NCBI GenBank assembly: GCA_947303225.1
Contig: CAMYXG010000052.1
Location: 1 to 8,226, forward strand
Source of the DNA: an uncultured Caryophanales bacterium
GTDB taxonomy: Bacteria; Bacillota_I; Bacilli_A; RF39; UBA660
Direction: 5' to 3'
Length of the DNA: 8,226 bases
In this document: piece by piece, positions 1 to 6,021 of the stretch
How the letters are laid out: every line of letters begins with the position of its first letter
How positions within the stretch are numbered: the stretch's first letter is position 1
Program-made: the position numbers and the translations under genes
The notes under the pieces: model-generated
The model's input: only the letters and a program-made list of their open reading frames with translations
Database searches by the model: none
Told to the model about the DNA's origin: nothing

Positions 1-1
1 G

Positions 2-835
2 GTTACAGTAGTTAAGGGATTAGTTCATGTTGCTCATTATTCCCCTGTTGATGCAGAAATTGTGTATAGTAGCTTGTCAACTTGGGCTTCTAAATTTAAT
101 ATGATGTTGATGGCAATTACTTCTGGTGTTATAGTTAGTTTAATTCCTAATCTTACAGATAGTATGGTTAAAGGTAAAGAAAAAGATATTAATCAAAATA
201 TTGTTCAAGCAGTGAATCTTCTATTATTTTTTTCTATTCCTATGACTTTGGGAATTAGTTTTTTGGCAAAACCTATTTGGAATTTATTTTATGGTGATAG
301 TTTATATGGACCTAGTGTTTTAAGCTATTATATTTTTGCTGGTTTGTTTTCTTCTTTATTTGTTGCGATGATAACAGTTCTTCAAACATTAAAGGAGTAT
401 AAGTCAGTATTTATAGGTTTAGTAGTAGGAGTAATCATTAAATTAATATTTAATACTTATTTTATTGGTGTATTTGATCAGATGAAATTTCCTGCATACT
501 ATGGCATTATTACCGCAAGTATAGTAGGTTATTTGTTTTCTATAGTGTTTTCTATTGGAGTATTAAAGAAAAAATATCATGTTCATTTTGAAGAGATTAT
601 TAAAGCATTTGTTGATATTTTGTGTGGTTCTATTCTTATGATATTGGTTTTATTTGTTTTAAAGATATTTGTATCGCTTTCTTCTAGTATTTCTATTGTT
701 TCTTTTTTCTTACTACTTTTTTATTGTATTGTTGGCTGTATTATTTATTTTTGTTATACTTATGTTACAGGTATTATTCCTAGAATATTTGGAAAGAATA
801 TTTTATCAAAAGTTCGTAAAATGATTATGAAATAA
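2..835 (+). CDS. Lipid-linked oligosaccharide flippase, MurJ/SpoVB (MVF/MATE-like) type, C-terminal part
   Basis: The reading frame is open from base 2 and enters from outside the window. A GTG at 62 lies inside the frame and is not a credible start, so this is a 5'-truncated gene with 277 codons visible. About seven hydrophobic segments are seen, for example around VSLIPNLTDS, LLLFFSIPMTLGISFL, GLFSSLFVAMITVLQ, GLVVGVIIKLIF, ASIVGYLFSIVFSI and two long ones near the C-terminus. The pattern 'SLIPNLTD', then a polar loop, then 'IPMTLGISFLAKPIWNLFYG' is typical of the second half of MurJ/SpoVB/polysaccharide flippases, which are usually about 450-550 residues long. These move undecaprenyl-linked wall precursors across the membrane. 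The substrate (lipid II or another glycan) cannot be told from this half. A CHAP hydrolase gene follows 30 nt downstream on the same strand, so co-transcription is likely. I am sure of the flippase class but not of the exact member. Confidence 0.85.
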   Translation, partial: VTVVKGLVHVAHYSPVDAEIVYSSLSTWASKFNMMLMAITSGVIVSLIPNLTDSMVKGKEKDINQNIVQAVNLLLFFSIPMTLGISFLAKPIWNLFYGDSLYGPSVLSYYIFAGLFSSLFVAMITVLQTLKEYKSVFIGLVVGVIIKLIFNTYFIGVFDQMKFPAYYGIITASIVGYLFSIVFSIGVLKKKYHVHFEEIIKAFVDILCGSILMILVLFVLKIFVSLSSSISIVSFFLLLFYCIVGCIIYFCYTYVTGIIPRIFGKNILSKVRKMIMK

Positions 836-844
836 AATGATTAT
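817..844 (+). repeat. 12-bp direct repeat spanning the flippase stop codon
   Basis: The 12-mer TAAAATGATTAT occurs at 817-828 and again at 833-844, 16 nt apart. The second copy begins with the flippase stop codon TAA. It looks like a small local duplication of the gene's 3' end in AT-rich DNA. No function is inferred. Confidence 0.5.
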
Positions 845-865
845 ATTGTATTAGGAGGTTTATAT

Positions 866-1732
866 ATGGATTATGAAATTATGGTTTCTTCATTGCAAGG
901 AAAAGAATCAGAATTTGAAGGGTTAGTTACTTCTAGTAGCAGTTTTGCTGATGAAGGTATTAGTAATTTAAATAGTATGAGTGGTACTGAAATTGGTAAT
1001 TTGTATAGTCAAATTGAATCTTCTTTTCAGCGATTGAAGAATGGGTATCTTAATTGTCAAAACTGGTTTGCTTCTTATTTATCTGATTTAAATTCTTTGG
1101 AGTCATCTCTTGCTAGTTTTAGTAGTAATCATATTGATGCACCAGTTGTTTTCTCTGGTGAGTTTGTTGATTTATTTGGTAAGAAAGTGATTCCTACTTT
1201 AAAGAGTGGTGGAGATAAAGAGGCCAATGTAGATTTAGGAAAGAAGGGAATGAATAATCAGGCGCTTATTGATGCAATTATATCAGAAGATGGAAAAACC
1301 ATTGCAGACTATTCTGGATGTGGTTTTCATGATGGGCAGTGGTGTGCTGATTTTGTTTCACTAATGCTTATTAATAATGGGTATGATATACCTATGTCTC
1401 CTGTTGCTGGAGATGGTGGTGATTATGGTGATATTTTTAAGGCATTACGTGATAGAGGCTCTACTGTTCATTTGGATATTGGCTCTGCTCAAATGGGATT
1501 TAGTGATTCTTCTGAATATAATCCGAATTATTCTCCTCAGCCAGGTGATGTTGTGCTTTTTAATTGGGATGGAGATTGGAGTACTGATCATGTTGGATTT
1601 GTAATTCGAGATAATGGAGATGGTACTATCACTACGATTGAAGGAAATACTTCAGGGGATGCTGGGGGCAGTTGTGTAGCTATTAAGCAAAGAAGTCGAG
1701 ATTTAGTATATGGGTATGCCACACCTGTATAA
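866..1732 (+). CDS. CHAP-domain cysteine peptidase/amidase with helical N-terminal domain
   Basis: This is a predicted peptidoglycan hydrolase of 288 residues. The C-terminal part (about 145-288) has the CHAP (NlpC/P60 clan) pattern: catalytic Cys160 in GQWCADFVS, His242 in DHVGFVI, and the polar third residue in TIEGNTSG (Glu259 or Asn261). 'PGDVVLF' at 226-232 is the usual CHAP strand before the His. CHAP enzymes cut amide bonds in the stem peptide or cross-bridge. Residues 1-90 are Ser-rich and predicted helical, as two helices around a turn near 35-40, with Trp67. They resemble WXG100/LXG-type secretion domains in style, but no strict WXG motif is present. There is no signal peptide or membrane helix, so the export route is unclear. 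The start is fixed by a perfect AGGAGG at 853-858. The gene lies 30 nt after the flippase gene and ends on a bidirectional terminator. The CHAP assignment is firm; the N-terminal interpretation is tentative. Confidence 0.88.
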   Translation: MDYEIMVSSLQGKESEFEGLVTSSSSFADEGISNLNSMSGTEIGNLYSQIESSFQRLKNGYLNCQNWFASYLSDLNSLESSLASFSSNHIDAPVVFSGEFVDLFGKKVIPTLKSGGDKEANVDLGKKGMNNQALIDAIISEDGKTIADYSGCGFHDGQWCADFVSLMLINNGYDIPMSPVAGDGGDYGDIFKALRDRGSTVHLDIGSAQMGFSDSSEYNPNYSPQPGDVVLFNWDGDWSTDHVGFVIRDNGDGTITTIEGNTSGDAGGSCVAIKQRSRDLVYGYATPV

Positions 1733-1759
1733 AAAAAATAGTGAAAACACTATTTTTTT
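1732..1759. terminator. Bidirectional rho-independent terminator between convergent genes
   Basis: The arms 1732-1743 (A-tract plus TAGTG) and 1748-1759 (CACTA plus T-tract) pair perfectly over 12 bp around an AAAA loop (1744-1747). Each strand reads as a short stem followed by a T run, so it can end transcription from both the CHAP gene (+) and the FemX pair (-). The stop codons of both genes touch the hairpin: TAA at 1730-1732, and the minus-strand TAG at 1752-1750 inside the stem. Confidence 0.8.
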
Positions 1760-3030
1760 AGTTTATGATATAATTTGAAAGCTATTTGGTAAGTTGTATA
1801 CCAAAATTTTGAGATGATTAGGTCAAATTCTCCAATTAATTCGACTACATGGCCACCAAAACTTTTTTTGAACAGATATAATCCATATAATGGATTTTCT
1901 TTTTTAAAATCTCCAGTAATACCATAAAAATTATATCTTTTGTAGCCATGATCAATTGCATATTTTATACCGGCATAATGTACGGTATAGGCTGATTGAA
2001 ATTGCATTAGGTTGTCATCTGTTCCTCCAAATAATGATAGGACTTCATTTCCATATATAAGGAACAAAATGGTACCTAGTGTTTTTTTATCACCATATTC
2101 TTTTTTATAATGGTTAATTTTTTCGAGTTGTTTTGTTAATCTTTCAATGGATTCATTGTCTTGTTTATTTGTTGATTGATATTTTTTTTCATTCATTTTT
2201 AATACGTTATTATCATGTTTATATATTCTATCTTTTAATGCTTTTTTAGTTTGATTTAATTCTATTTCTGTATTTTTATAATATTGATTGAAATCAATTT
2301 CTGCAATAAGAATTTTTAAAATACCAGAATCATGAAGGGTATCCCACATAGCTTCATAATATGATAATGGTCTATCCACGAAATCTCTTCTATCGCTAGT
2401 ATGTTCCATTATTTCTTTAAAAATAGGAAGTTCTTTTTTTTCTATTTCATGTGTTTTGATACATGATTTTTCGTTTTTTCTTAGAATTTGTCTTGTTTTT
2501 GATTCCATGTCTTTTTGAACTTCTTCTTCTGTTTTACCATTTATTTCAATTACATGCATCCAACGTGGTTGTAGGGTATCTTGCATTACATTAAATCCAA
2601 AATGTTTGTATCCAAGTTCTTTTAGATTTTTAACGCAGTCCTTGTTATTTTGTCCGTTTTCTACAATATTGCCATCATTATCATGTTCTTGATATTCTAC
2701 ATATGGATCGATTTTAATAAAAATAGCTTTCTCTTTTTTGGCAAATTTTTTGATTTCCTCAGTAAATGTTTGCAATAGTTTTTTATCATGATAATCTATT
2801 AAAAAGCCACGTGGTGCATAAAACATCTTTTTCTTTATTATTGGTAATGTTTTAGATAGAATCATTGTAGCAGCAACTATTTTATTATTATCTTTTAATC
2901 CTAAATAATGGGAATTCCAATTATTGTGAGCCTTTAAATCAGCCCATTCTTTTGTTTGATGAAAAGTAATTTGTGGATGTTTATCTGCAAATTTTTTAAA
3001 TTCTTTATTCGTTATTGTTTCTAATTTCAT
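1750..3030 (-). CDS. FemABX-family peptidoglycan bridge aminoacyltransferase (second of tandem pair)
   Basis: A 426-residue member of the FemA/FemX/MurM family, which uses aminoacyl-tRNA to add amino acids to the Lys or equivalent side chain of lipid II at the inner membrane face. Hallmarks are FYAPRGFLIDY (70-80), FIKIDPY (104-110), LQPRWMHVIEI (153-163), and the C-terminal GNAT-fold segment with FYGITGDF (368-375) and LFKKSFGGHVVELIGEFD (386-403). A Lys/Glu-rich helical insertion at about 246-310 matches the antiparallel coiled-coil arm of FemA-type enzymes, thought to contact tRNA. Length is normal for the family (about 400-450). The start ATG at 3030 has AAGGAG at 3043-3038. The gene begins 26 bp inside the end of the upstream femX-like gene, which suggests translational coupling. 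Which amino acid is added cannot be read from the sequence. Confidence 0.92.
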   Translation of the reverse strand: MKLETITNKEFKKFADKHPQITFHQTKEWADLKAHNNWNSHYLGLKDNNKIVAATMILSKTLPIIKKKMFYAPRGFLIDYHDKKLLQTFTEEIKKFAKKEKAIFIKIDPYVEYQEHDNDGNIVENGQNNKDCVKNLKELGYKHFGFNVMQDTLQPRWMHVIEINGKTEEEVQKDMESKTRQILRKNEKSCIKTHEIEKKELPIFKEIMEHTSDRRDFVDRPLSYYEAMWDTLHDSGILKILIAEIDFNQYYKNTEIELNQTKKALKDRIYKHDNNVLKMNEKKYQSTNKQDNESIERLTKQLEKINHYKKEYGDKKTLGTILFLIYGNEVLSLFGGTDDNLMQFQSAYTVHYAGIKYAIDHGYKRYNFYGITGDFKKENPLYGLYLFKKSFGGHVVELIGEFDLIISKFWYTTYQIAFKLYHKLKK

Positions 3031-4321
3031 TTTTTAACTCCTTCTTACTTTTCTTTCTTACTAGTTTTCTATAAATTGGAACTAATTTTGTAAATACAAA
3101 ATACATCATGTGATTTATTATGTAATCCCATTCACCGATAAATTCCACATAATCTCCACCGAATTTCTTTTTAAATTCATGTAGACCTAGTCTAGGATTG
3201 TTTTCGTCTAAATCACCTATCGTTCCAAATTGATCATAGATTTTTATTCCTTTATCTTTTGCATATTTGATGTGTTCAAAGTAAGTGTTATAGTTTACAT
3301 AAGTTTCACTTAATATATTATGATTTCCAGCATATAATACCCAAGCTTTATCACCATATTCTATAATCATATGAGCACTTAGTGTTAAATCATTACCATA
3401 TTCAGTTTTATAATTTTTATATTTTTCAATCTCTTTTTGAAGATTTTCTTTTTGCCTTGTTAGTTCATTTAATTTTGCTTTTGCACTTTTACTTAGATTA
3501 TCAATAGGTAAAATAGATATTTGATTATTGATATCTTTTAGATTTTTTTCTATTGCTTTAATTGTCTTATTGATATGTACTTTTCCTAAGAATAATGTTG
3601 CTTTACTATTTTCATTGCCATTAAAGATTTCGTAAAGTGTTTCATAATAATCTTCTGTGTAGGATATAAAGTCTTTTCTACTTTCTGTTAAAGTCATTAA
3701 ATGATAAAACTCATGAATATCATTTTTGGTACCTATTACGACTTCAGTGTCTAATTTTTTTGCTTTTGCTATTCTTTGTTTTGTTGTTTTTGAAAAATGA
3801 TTTTCAATATCTTCTAAAGATTGATTTAAATCTATACGAAATGTATATCTAGGCTGCATTGTTTCAAAGTTTTTTGTAAATCCTTGATGTTTAAAACCTA
3901 CTGATTTTAATGATTCAAATATTTCTTCATAATCGGGATTTTTATTTTCCTCTTGTAAATAATTGTATGATGTTTTTATGATATCTGGATCTATTTTTAC
4001 AAAAATAGCTTTTTTATTTTTAGCAAATTGAATAATGTTTTTTGTCATTGCTCGAACTAATTCTTTTTTCTTGTAATCTAAGACAAAACCACGGGGTGCA
4101 TAGAAATAGCATAGGTTTAGTGGTAATTTTTTTTCTAATAATAATGTTGCTGCTACTATTTCTTCTTTGTCATTTACTAATCCTAAATAGTGAGGAGTTA
4201 AATTTTTCTTGATTTTTGAAAATTCTCCCCAAGAGAGAGATTGTAAAAAGTGGGATTTTGTTTTGTGATTTTTTACGAATTTGTCAAATTCTTCTTTTTC
4301 TATGTTTTTTAGTTTTAGCAT
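3005..4321 (-). CDS. FemABX-family peptidoglycan bridge aminoacyltransferase (first of tandem pair)
   Basis: A 438-residue paralogue of the downstream gene with the same order of landmarks: FYAPRGFVLDY (73-83), FVKIDPD (107-113), MQPRYTFRIDL (155-165), a coiled-coil arm at about 249-303, and GTIGDLDENNPRLGLHEF (366-383) followed by KKKFGG and FIGEWDYII. The family transfers amino acids from charged tRNAs to the lipid II pentapeptide, making the interpeptide bridge or branch. Two successive members usually add different residues, as with FemA/FemB or MurM/MurN, so this pair probably builds a bridge of at least two residues (inference). The ATG at 4321 is preceded by GAGGGAG around 4333-4327. 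The gene has its own extended -10 promoter about 30 nt upstream, although read-through from the micro-protein gene 65 nt upstream is also possible. Its last 26 bp overlap the next gene. Confidence 0.92.
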   Translation of the reverse strand: MLKLKNIEKEEFDKFVKNHKTKSHFLQSLSWGEFSKIKKNLTPHYLGLVNDKEEIVAATLLLEKKLPLNLCYFYAPRGFVLDYKKKELVRAMTKNIIQFAKNKKAIFVKIDPDIIKTSYNYLQEENKNPDYEEIFESLKSVGFKHQGFTKNFETMQPRYTFRIDLNQSLEDIENHFSKTTKQRIAKAKKLDTEVVIGTKNDIHEFYHLMTLTESRKDFISYTEDYYETLYEIFNGNENSKATLFLGKVHINKTIKAIEKNLKDINNQISILPIDNLSKSAKAKLNELTRQKENLQKEIEKYKNYKTEYGNDLTLSAHMIIEYGDKAWVLYAGNHNILSETYVNYNTYFEHIKYAKDKGIKIYDQFGTIGDLDENNPRLGLHEFKKKFGGDYVEFIGEWDYIINHMMYFVFTKLVPIYRKLVRKKSKKELKNEIRNNNE

Positions 4322-4349
4322 TATTGCTCCCTCACTTTCCTTCTCTATT

Positions 4350-4358
4350 AGTATATCA
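4350..4358 (-). promoter_or_regulatory. Extended -10 promoter for the FemX-like pair
   Basis: Reading the minus strand, TGATATACT is an extended -10 (TGn plus TATACT at 4355-4350). No good -35 is visible at 16-18 nt upstream, which is tolerated with an extended -10. The start codon at 4321 lies 28 nt downstream of the box. Predicted from sequence only. Confidence 0.5.
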
Positions 4359-4386
4359 TAGTTAAGGAAAATAAGTAGAAAATTCT

Positions 4387-4563
4387 TTAAATCATGTAAT
4401 AATTGTCATCTTTTTTTAAGTATTTTTCTTCTTTTTTGTCTTCTAATTCATTTATTTTTTTTTCTATTTTGTTGATTCGTTTTATTATTTGTTGTAATTG
4501 TTCTTGGATATTTGTTGGAATTTGTTGTTGAGGAAGTATCAAAGGGAAAGGATAATTATTCAT
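4387..4563 (-). CDS. 58-residue coiled-coil micro-protein, function unknown
   Basis: An intact small ORF reads on the minus strand from ATG 4563 to TAA 4389-4387. The product starts MNNYPFPLILPQQQIPTN, a short Pro/Gln-rich head. A single strongly charged helix follows (about residues 18-52), with Ile/Leu at heptad-like spacing (IQEQLQQIIKRINKIEKKI), and the tail is DDNYYMI. AGAGG at 4576-4572, 8 nt before the ATG, is a reasonable ribosome binding site. It has no signal peptide or membrane segment. The composition fits a small oligomerising protein. Short Pro/Tyr-headed coiled-coil proteins occur among spore or envelope accessory proteins of Bacillota, but I do not recognise a family. It is divergent from trmB and lies 65 nt upstream of the FemX-like pair. 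The clean ORF, its ribosome binding site and its amphipathic pattern argue for a real gene. Confidence 0.65.
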   Translation of the reverse strand: MNNYPFPLILPQQQIPTNIQEQLQQIIKRINKIEKKINELEDKKEEKYLKKDDNYYMI

Positions 4564-4612
4564 ATTTAACGCCTCTACTTTCTATTTATTTTATGCAATT
4601 CTATTGATATTG

Positions 4613-4621
4613 TGATAAAAT
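4613..4621 (+). promoter_or_regulatory. Extended -10 promoter for trmB
   Basis: TGATAAAAT at 4613-4621 is an extended -10 (TGn plus TAAAAT). The -35 region (about 4591-4598) is weak. Initiation about 7 nt later would leave a leader of roughly a dozen bases before ATG 4640, just enough for the AGGTGA site at 4630-4635. A possible oppositely directed -10 (TAAAAT on the minus strand, near 4586-4592) for the micro-protein gene lies about 20 bp away, so the two promoters would overlap. Confidence 0.45.
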
Positions 4622-4639
4622 ATACAGGTAGGTGAGTTT

Positions 4640-5263
4640 ATGAGACTTAGAAATGTAAAAGATAAAGAAGAGATTATGAAGAATTCTTCCTATTTCATTG
4701 GTGATGGTAGTATGTATCGAAGTCATTGGCATGAATTGTTTGGTAATAATCATCCTATCTATATTGAAATAGGTATGGGGAAAGGCCAATTTATTATTGA
4801 AAATGCAAAAGCTAATCCAGATATTAATTATATTGGAATTGAAAAGTATGATAGTGTAATAGCAAGAGCATTGCAAAAAGCACCGGAGGAGTTGAATAAT
4901 CTATTCTTAATTCGAGGAGATGCTTTACATATAGATGAGATGTTTGATCATGAAGTGGATCATATTTATTTGAATTTCTCTGATCCATGGCCTAAGGTTC
5001 GACATCATTTTCGTAGACTTTCAAGTCCCATTTTTTTGAAAAAATATGATTCTATTTTTCGAAAGCAAAAAGTAATTGAGATGAGAACTGATAATGAAGA
5101 TTTATTTCGATATTCTTTAATTCAATTTAGTCAACATGGATACATATTTGAAAAAATAAGTTTTCATTTGCATCGGGATGATATGCCATCTATTACCACA
5201 GAGTACGAAGACAAGTTTTCTAGTAAAAATATTCCAATATATTATATTTTTTGTAGAAAATGA
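4640..5263 (+). CDS. trmB: tRNA (guanine(46)-N7)-methyltransferase TrmB
   Basis: This SAM-dependent enzyme makes m7G at position 46 in the variable loop of many tRNAs and acts in the cytoplasm. The 207-residue product is of normal length for Gram-positive TrmB and carries the full signature set. These are the N-terminal MRLRN, the SAM-binding EIGMGKGQF (43-51), the GIEKY acidic loop (66-70), GDALH (93-97), NFSDPWPKVRHHFRRL (112-127), RTDNEDLF (149-156) and TEYEDKF (187-193). Asp115 in SDPWPK and the TEYE motif are the known functional positions. The start at 4640 is supported by AGGTGA at 4630-4635 and the family-typical MR-x-R beginning. The stop is TGA. Transcribed divergently from a micro-protein gene; a separate strong promoter follows it, and no clear terminator hairpin is seen between, so some read-through into the next operon is possible. 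Confidence 0.97.
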   Translation: MRLRNVKDKEEIMKNSSYFIGDGSMYRSHWHELFGNNHPIYIEIGMGKGQFIIENAKANPDINYIGIEKYDSVIARALQKAPEELNNLFLIRGDALHIDEMFDHEVDHIYLNFSDPWPKVRHHFRRLSSPIFLKKYDSIFRKQKVIEMRTDNEDLFRYSLIQFSQHGYIFEKISFHLHRDDMPSITTEYEDKFSSKNIPIYYIFCRK

Positions 5264-5296
5264 AATGTCTAATATAGTCAAACGAAATAAAAAATT

Positions 5297-5324
5297 TTTA
5301 CATTTACTAAAAAAATGATATAAT
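5297..5324 (+). promoter_or_regulatory. Strong sigma-A-type promoter of the lipoprotein/DUF948/YtxH operon
   Basis: TTTACA (5297-5302), a 16-nt spacer and a perfect TATAAT (5319-5324) preceded by TGA (extended -10). This is the best housekeeping promoter in the window. It sits 20 nt upstream of ATG 5345 and is followed by AGGTGA at 5335-5340. Confidence 0.75.
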
Positions 5325-5344
5325 GTATTAAGAGTAGGTGAAAT

Positions 5345-5461
5345 ATGAAAAGATTAATCGTATTACTCTCTATTGTCATTCTTTTTGTGACAGGTTGTAG
5401 TGTTACTAAATTAGATAATACTAATATTGGTACTAATATCCATACTCTTTTGTCTCAATAA
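5345..5461 (+). CDS. Lipoprotein signal peptide fragment, cut by an in-frame TAA
   Basis: The ATG at 5345 has a good AGGTGA site (5335-5340) and a strong promoter. The product starts MKRLIVLLSIVILFVTGCSV, a textbook lipoprotein signal: positive N-end, hydrophobic core, and lipobox V15-T16-G17-C18. It would be processed by signal peptidase II and lipidated on Cys18, but the frame ends after 38 codons at TAA 5459-5461. The next ORF (5468-6004) continues in exactly the same frame six bases later, so this is best read as the 5' part of one 219-codon lipoprotein gene interrupted by a single nonsense codon. On its own it would give a mature lipopeptide of only 21 residues. A genuine tiny lipoprotein is the less likely alternative. 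Confidence 0.7.
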   Translation: MKRLIVLLSIVILFVTGCSVTKLDNTNIGTNIHTLLSQ

Positions 5462-5467
5462 GTAAAT

Positions 5468-6004
5468 ATGCATAATGTTTATTATGAGGGATATAAGTAT
5501 TATTTACCTAAGGGGATTCGTTTTGTTGATAAAGATGATTATAACGCTATTTTGATGGATTCTAATCATAACAAATATTATTTGTATGCTGATGCTGTAG
5601 GATATTATCATAAGATTAAGAATGATTATGAAGTGAATAGTAATTCTTATTATTCTGATAAATTAGATTATCGTCATAAAACGGGTTATATTCAGATTGA
5701 TCAAGTTGAAGCTAAATATTTTATTCAGTTTGTATTTCATTATGTTAAGATGGAAGCATATGTTTCTTCTAAAGATTTAGTAGATACTATTAATAATATG
5801 TGTTATATCTTAAGAACTGTTCAGTTTAACGATAAGGTTTTAGAGAGTTTAATTGGAGAAAATGTTTTAGATTATAAAGAAGAGGACTATACTTTGTTTA
5901 AAGCTGATTCTTCTAAGGAGTCTTTTCTTGATGTTGTTGAGAGAGAAGAAACAGATCGATATAAAAAAGATTTAGAAGATGAGAAAATCGATTTAGATGA
6001 ATAA
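5468..6004 (+). CDS. Body of the interrupted lipoprotein, family not recognised
   Basis: 178 codons from ATG 5468, in frame with the lipoprotein signal fragment just upstream and separated from its TAA by only GTA AAT. There is no Shine-Dalgarno sequence before 5468, so translation would need reinitiation or stop read-through. The product lacks any export signal of its own. It is Tyr/Asp/Lys-rich, with a likely compact domain at about residues 1-125 (GYKYYLPKGIRFVDKDDYNA, then YYLYADAVGYYHKI, KTGYIQIDQVEAKYFIQFVF and YILRTVQFNDKVLESLIG). The C-terminal tail is acidic and charged (EREETDRYKKDLEDEKIDLDE-like). The domain has the look of a small beta-rich extracytoplasmic module. I do not recognise the family. 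The following scaffold-like gene starts 17 nt after the stop, with GAGGTGA at 6011-6017, so the two are in one operon. Possibly a recent pseudogene, or a sequencing or assembly error at one base. Confidence 0.75.
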   Translation: MHNVYYEGYKYYLPKGIRFVDKDDYNAILMDSNHNKYYLYADAVGYYHKIKNDYEVNSNSYYSDKLDYRHKTGYIQIDQVEAKYFIQFVFHYVKMEAYVSSKDLVDTINNMCYILRTVQFNDKVLESLIGENVLDYKEEDYTLFKADSSKESFLDVVEREETDRYKKDLEDEKIDLDE

Positions 6005-6021
6005 TGTGAAGAGGTGAACTC

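Noticed and set aside
62..64. GTG at 62 as the start of the flippase gene
   Set aside because: The frame is open back to base 2, there is no ribosome binding site before 62, and the protein would begin in the middle of the flippase fold.
1377..1604. 75-codon plus-strand ORF inside the CHAP gene
   Set aside because: It is an alternative frame of the CHAP catalytic domain, with no ribosome binding site and a Leu/Ile-rich composition typical of a shadow frame.
4601..4876. 91-codon minus-strand ORF across the trmB start
   Set aside because: It is antisense to the conserved TrmB SAM-binding region and has no start signal or recognisable domain.
5264..5296. Terminator after trmB
   Set aside because: Only an A-run and a T-run (near 5290-5299) are present, with no GC-containing stem, so a terminator is not supported.
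5459..5461. TAA read as a sense codon (alternative genetic code)
   Set aside because: TAA ends most other genes in the window at sensible places, TGA ends trmB and Trp is TGG, so the standard code holds; the TAA is a local event.
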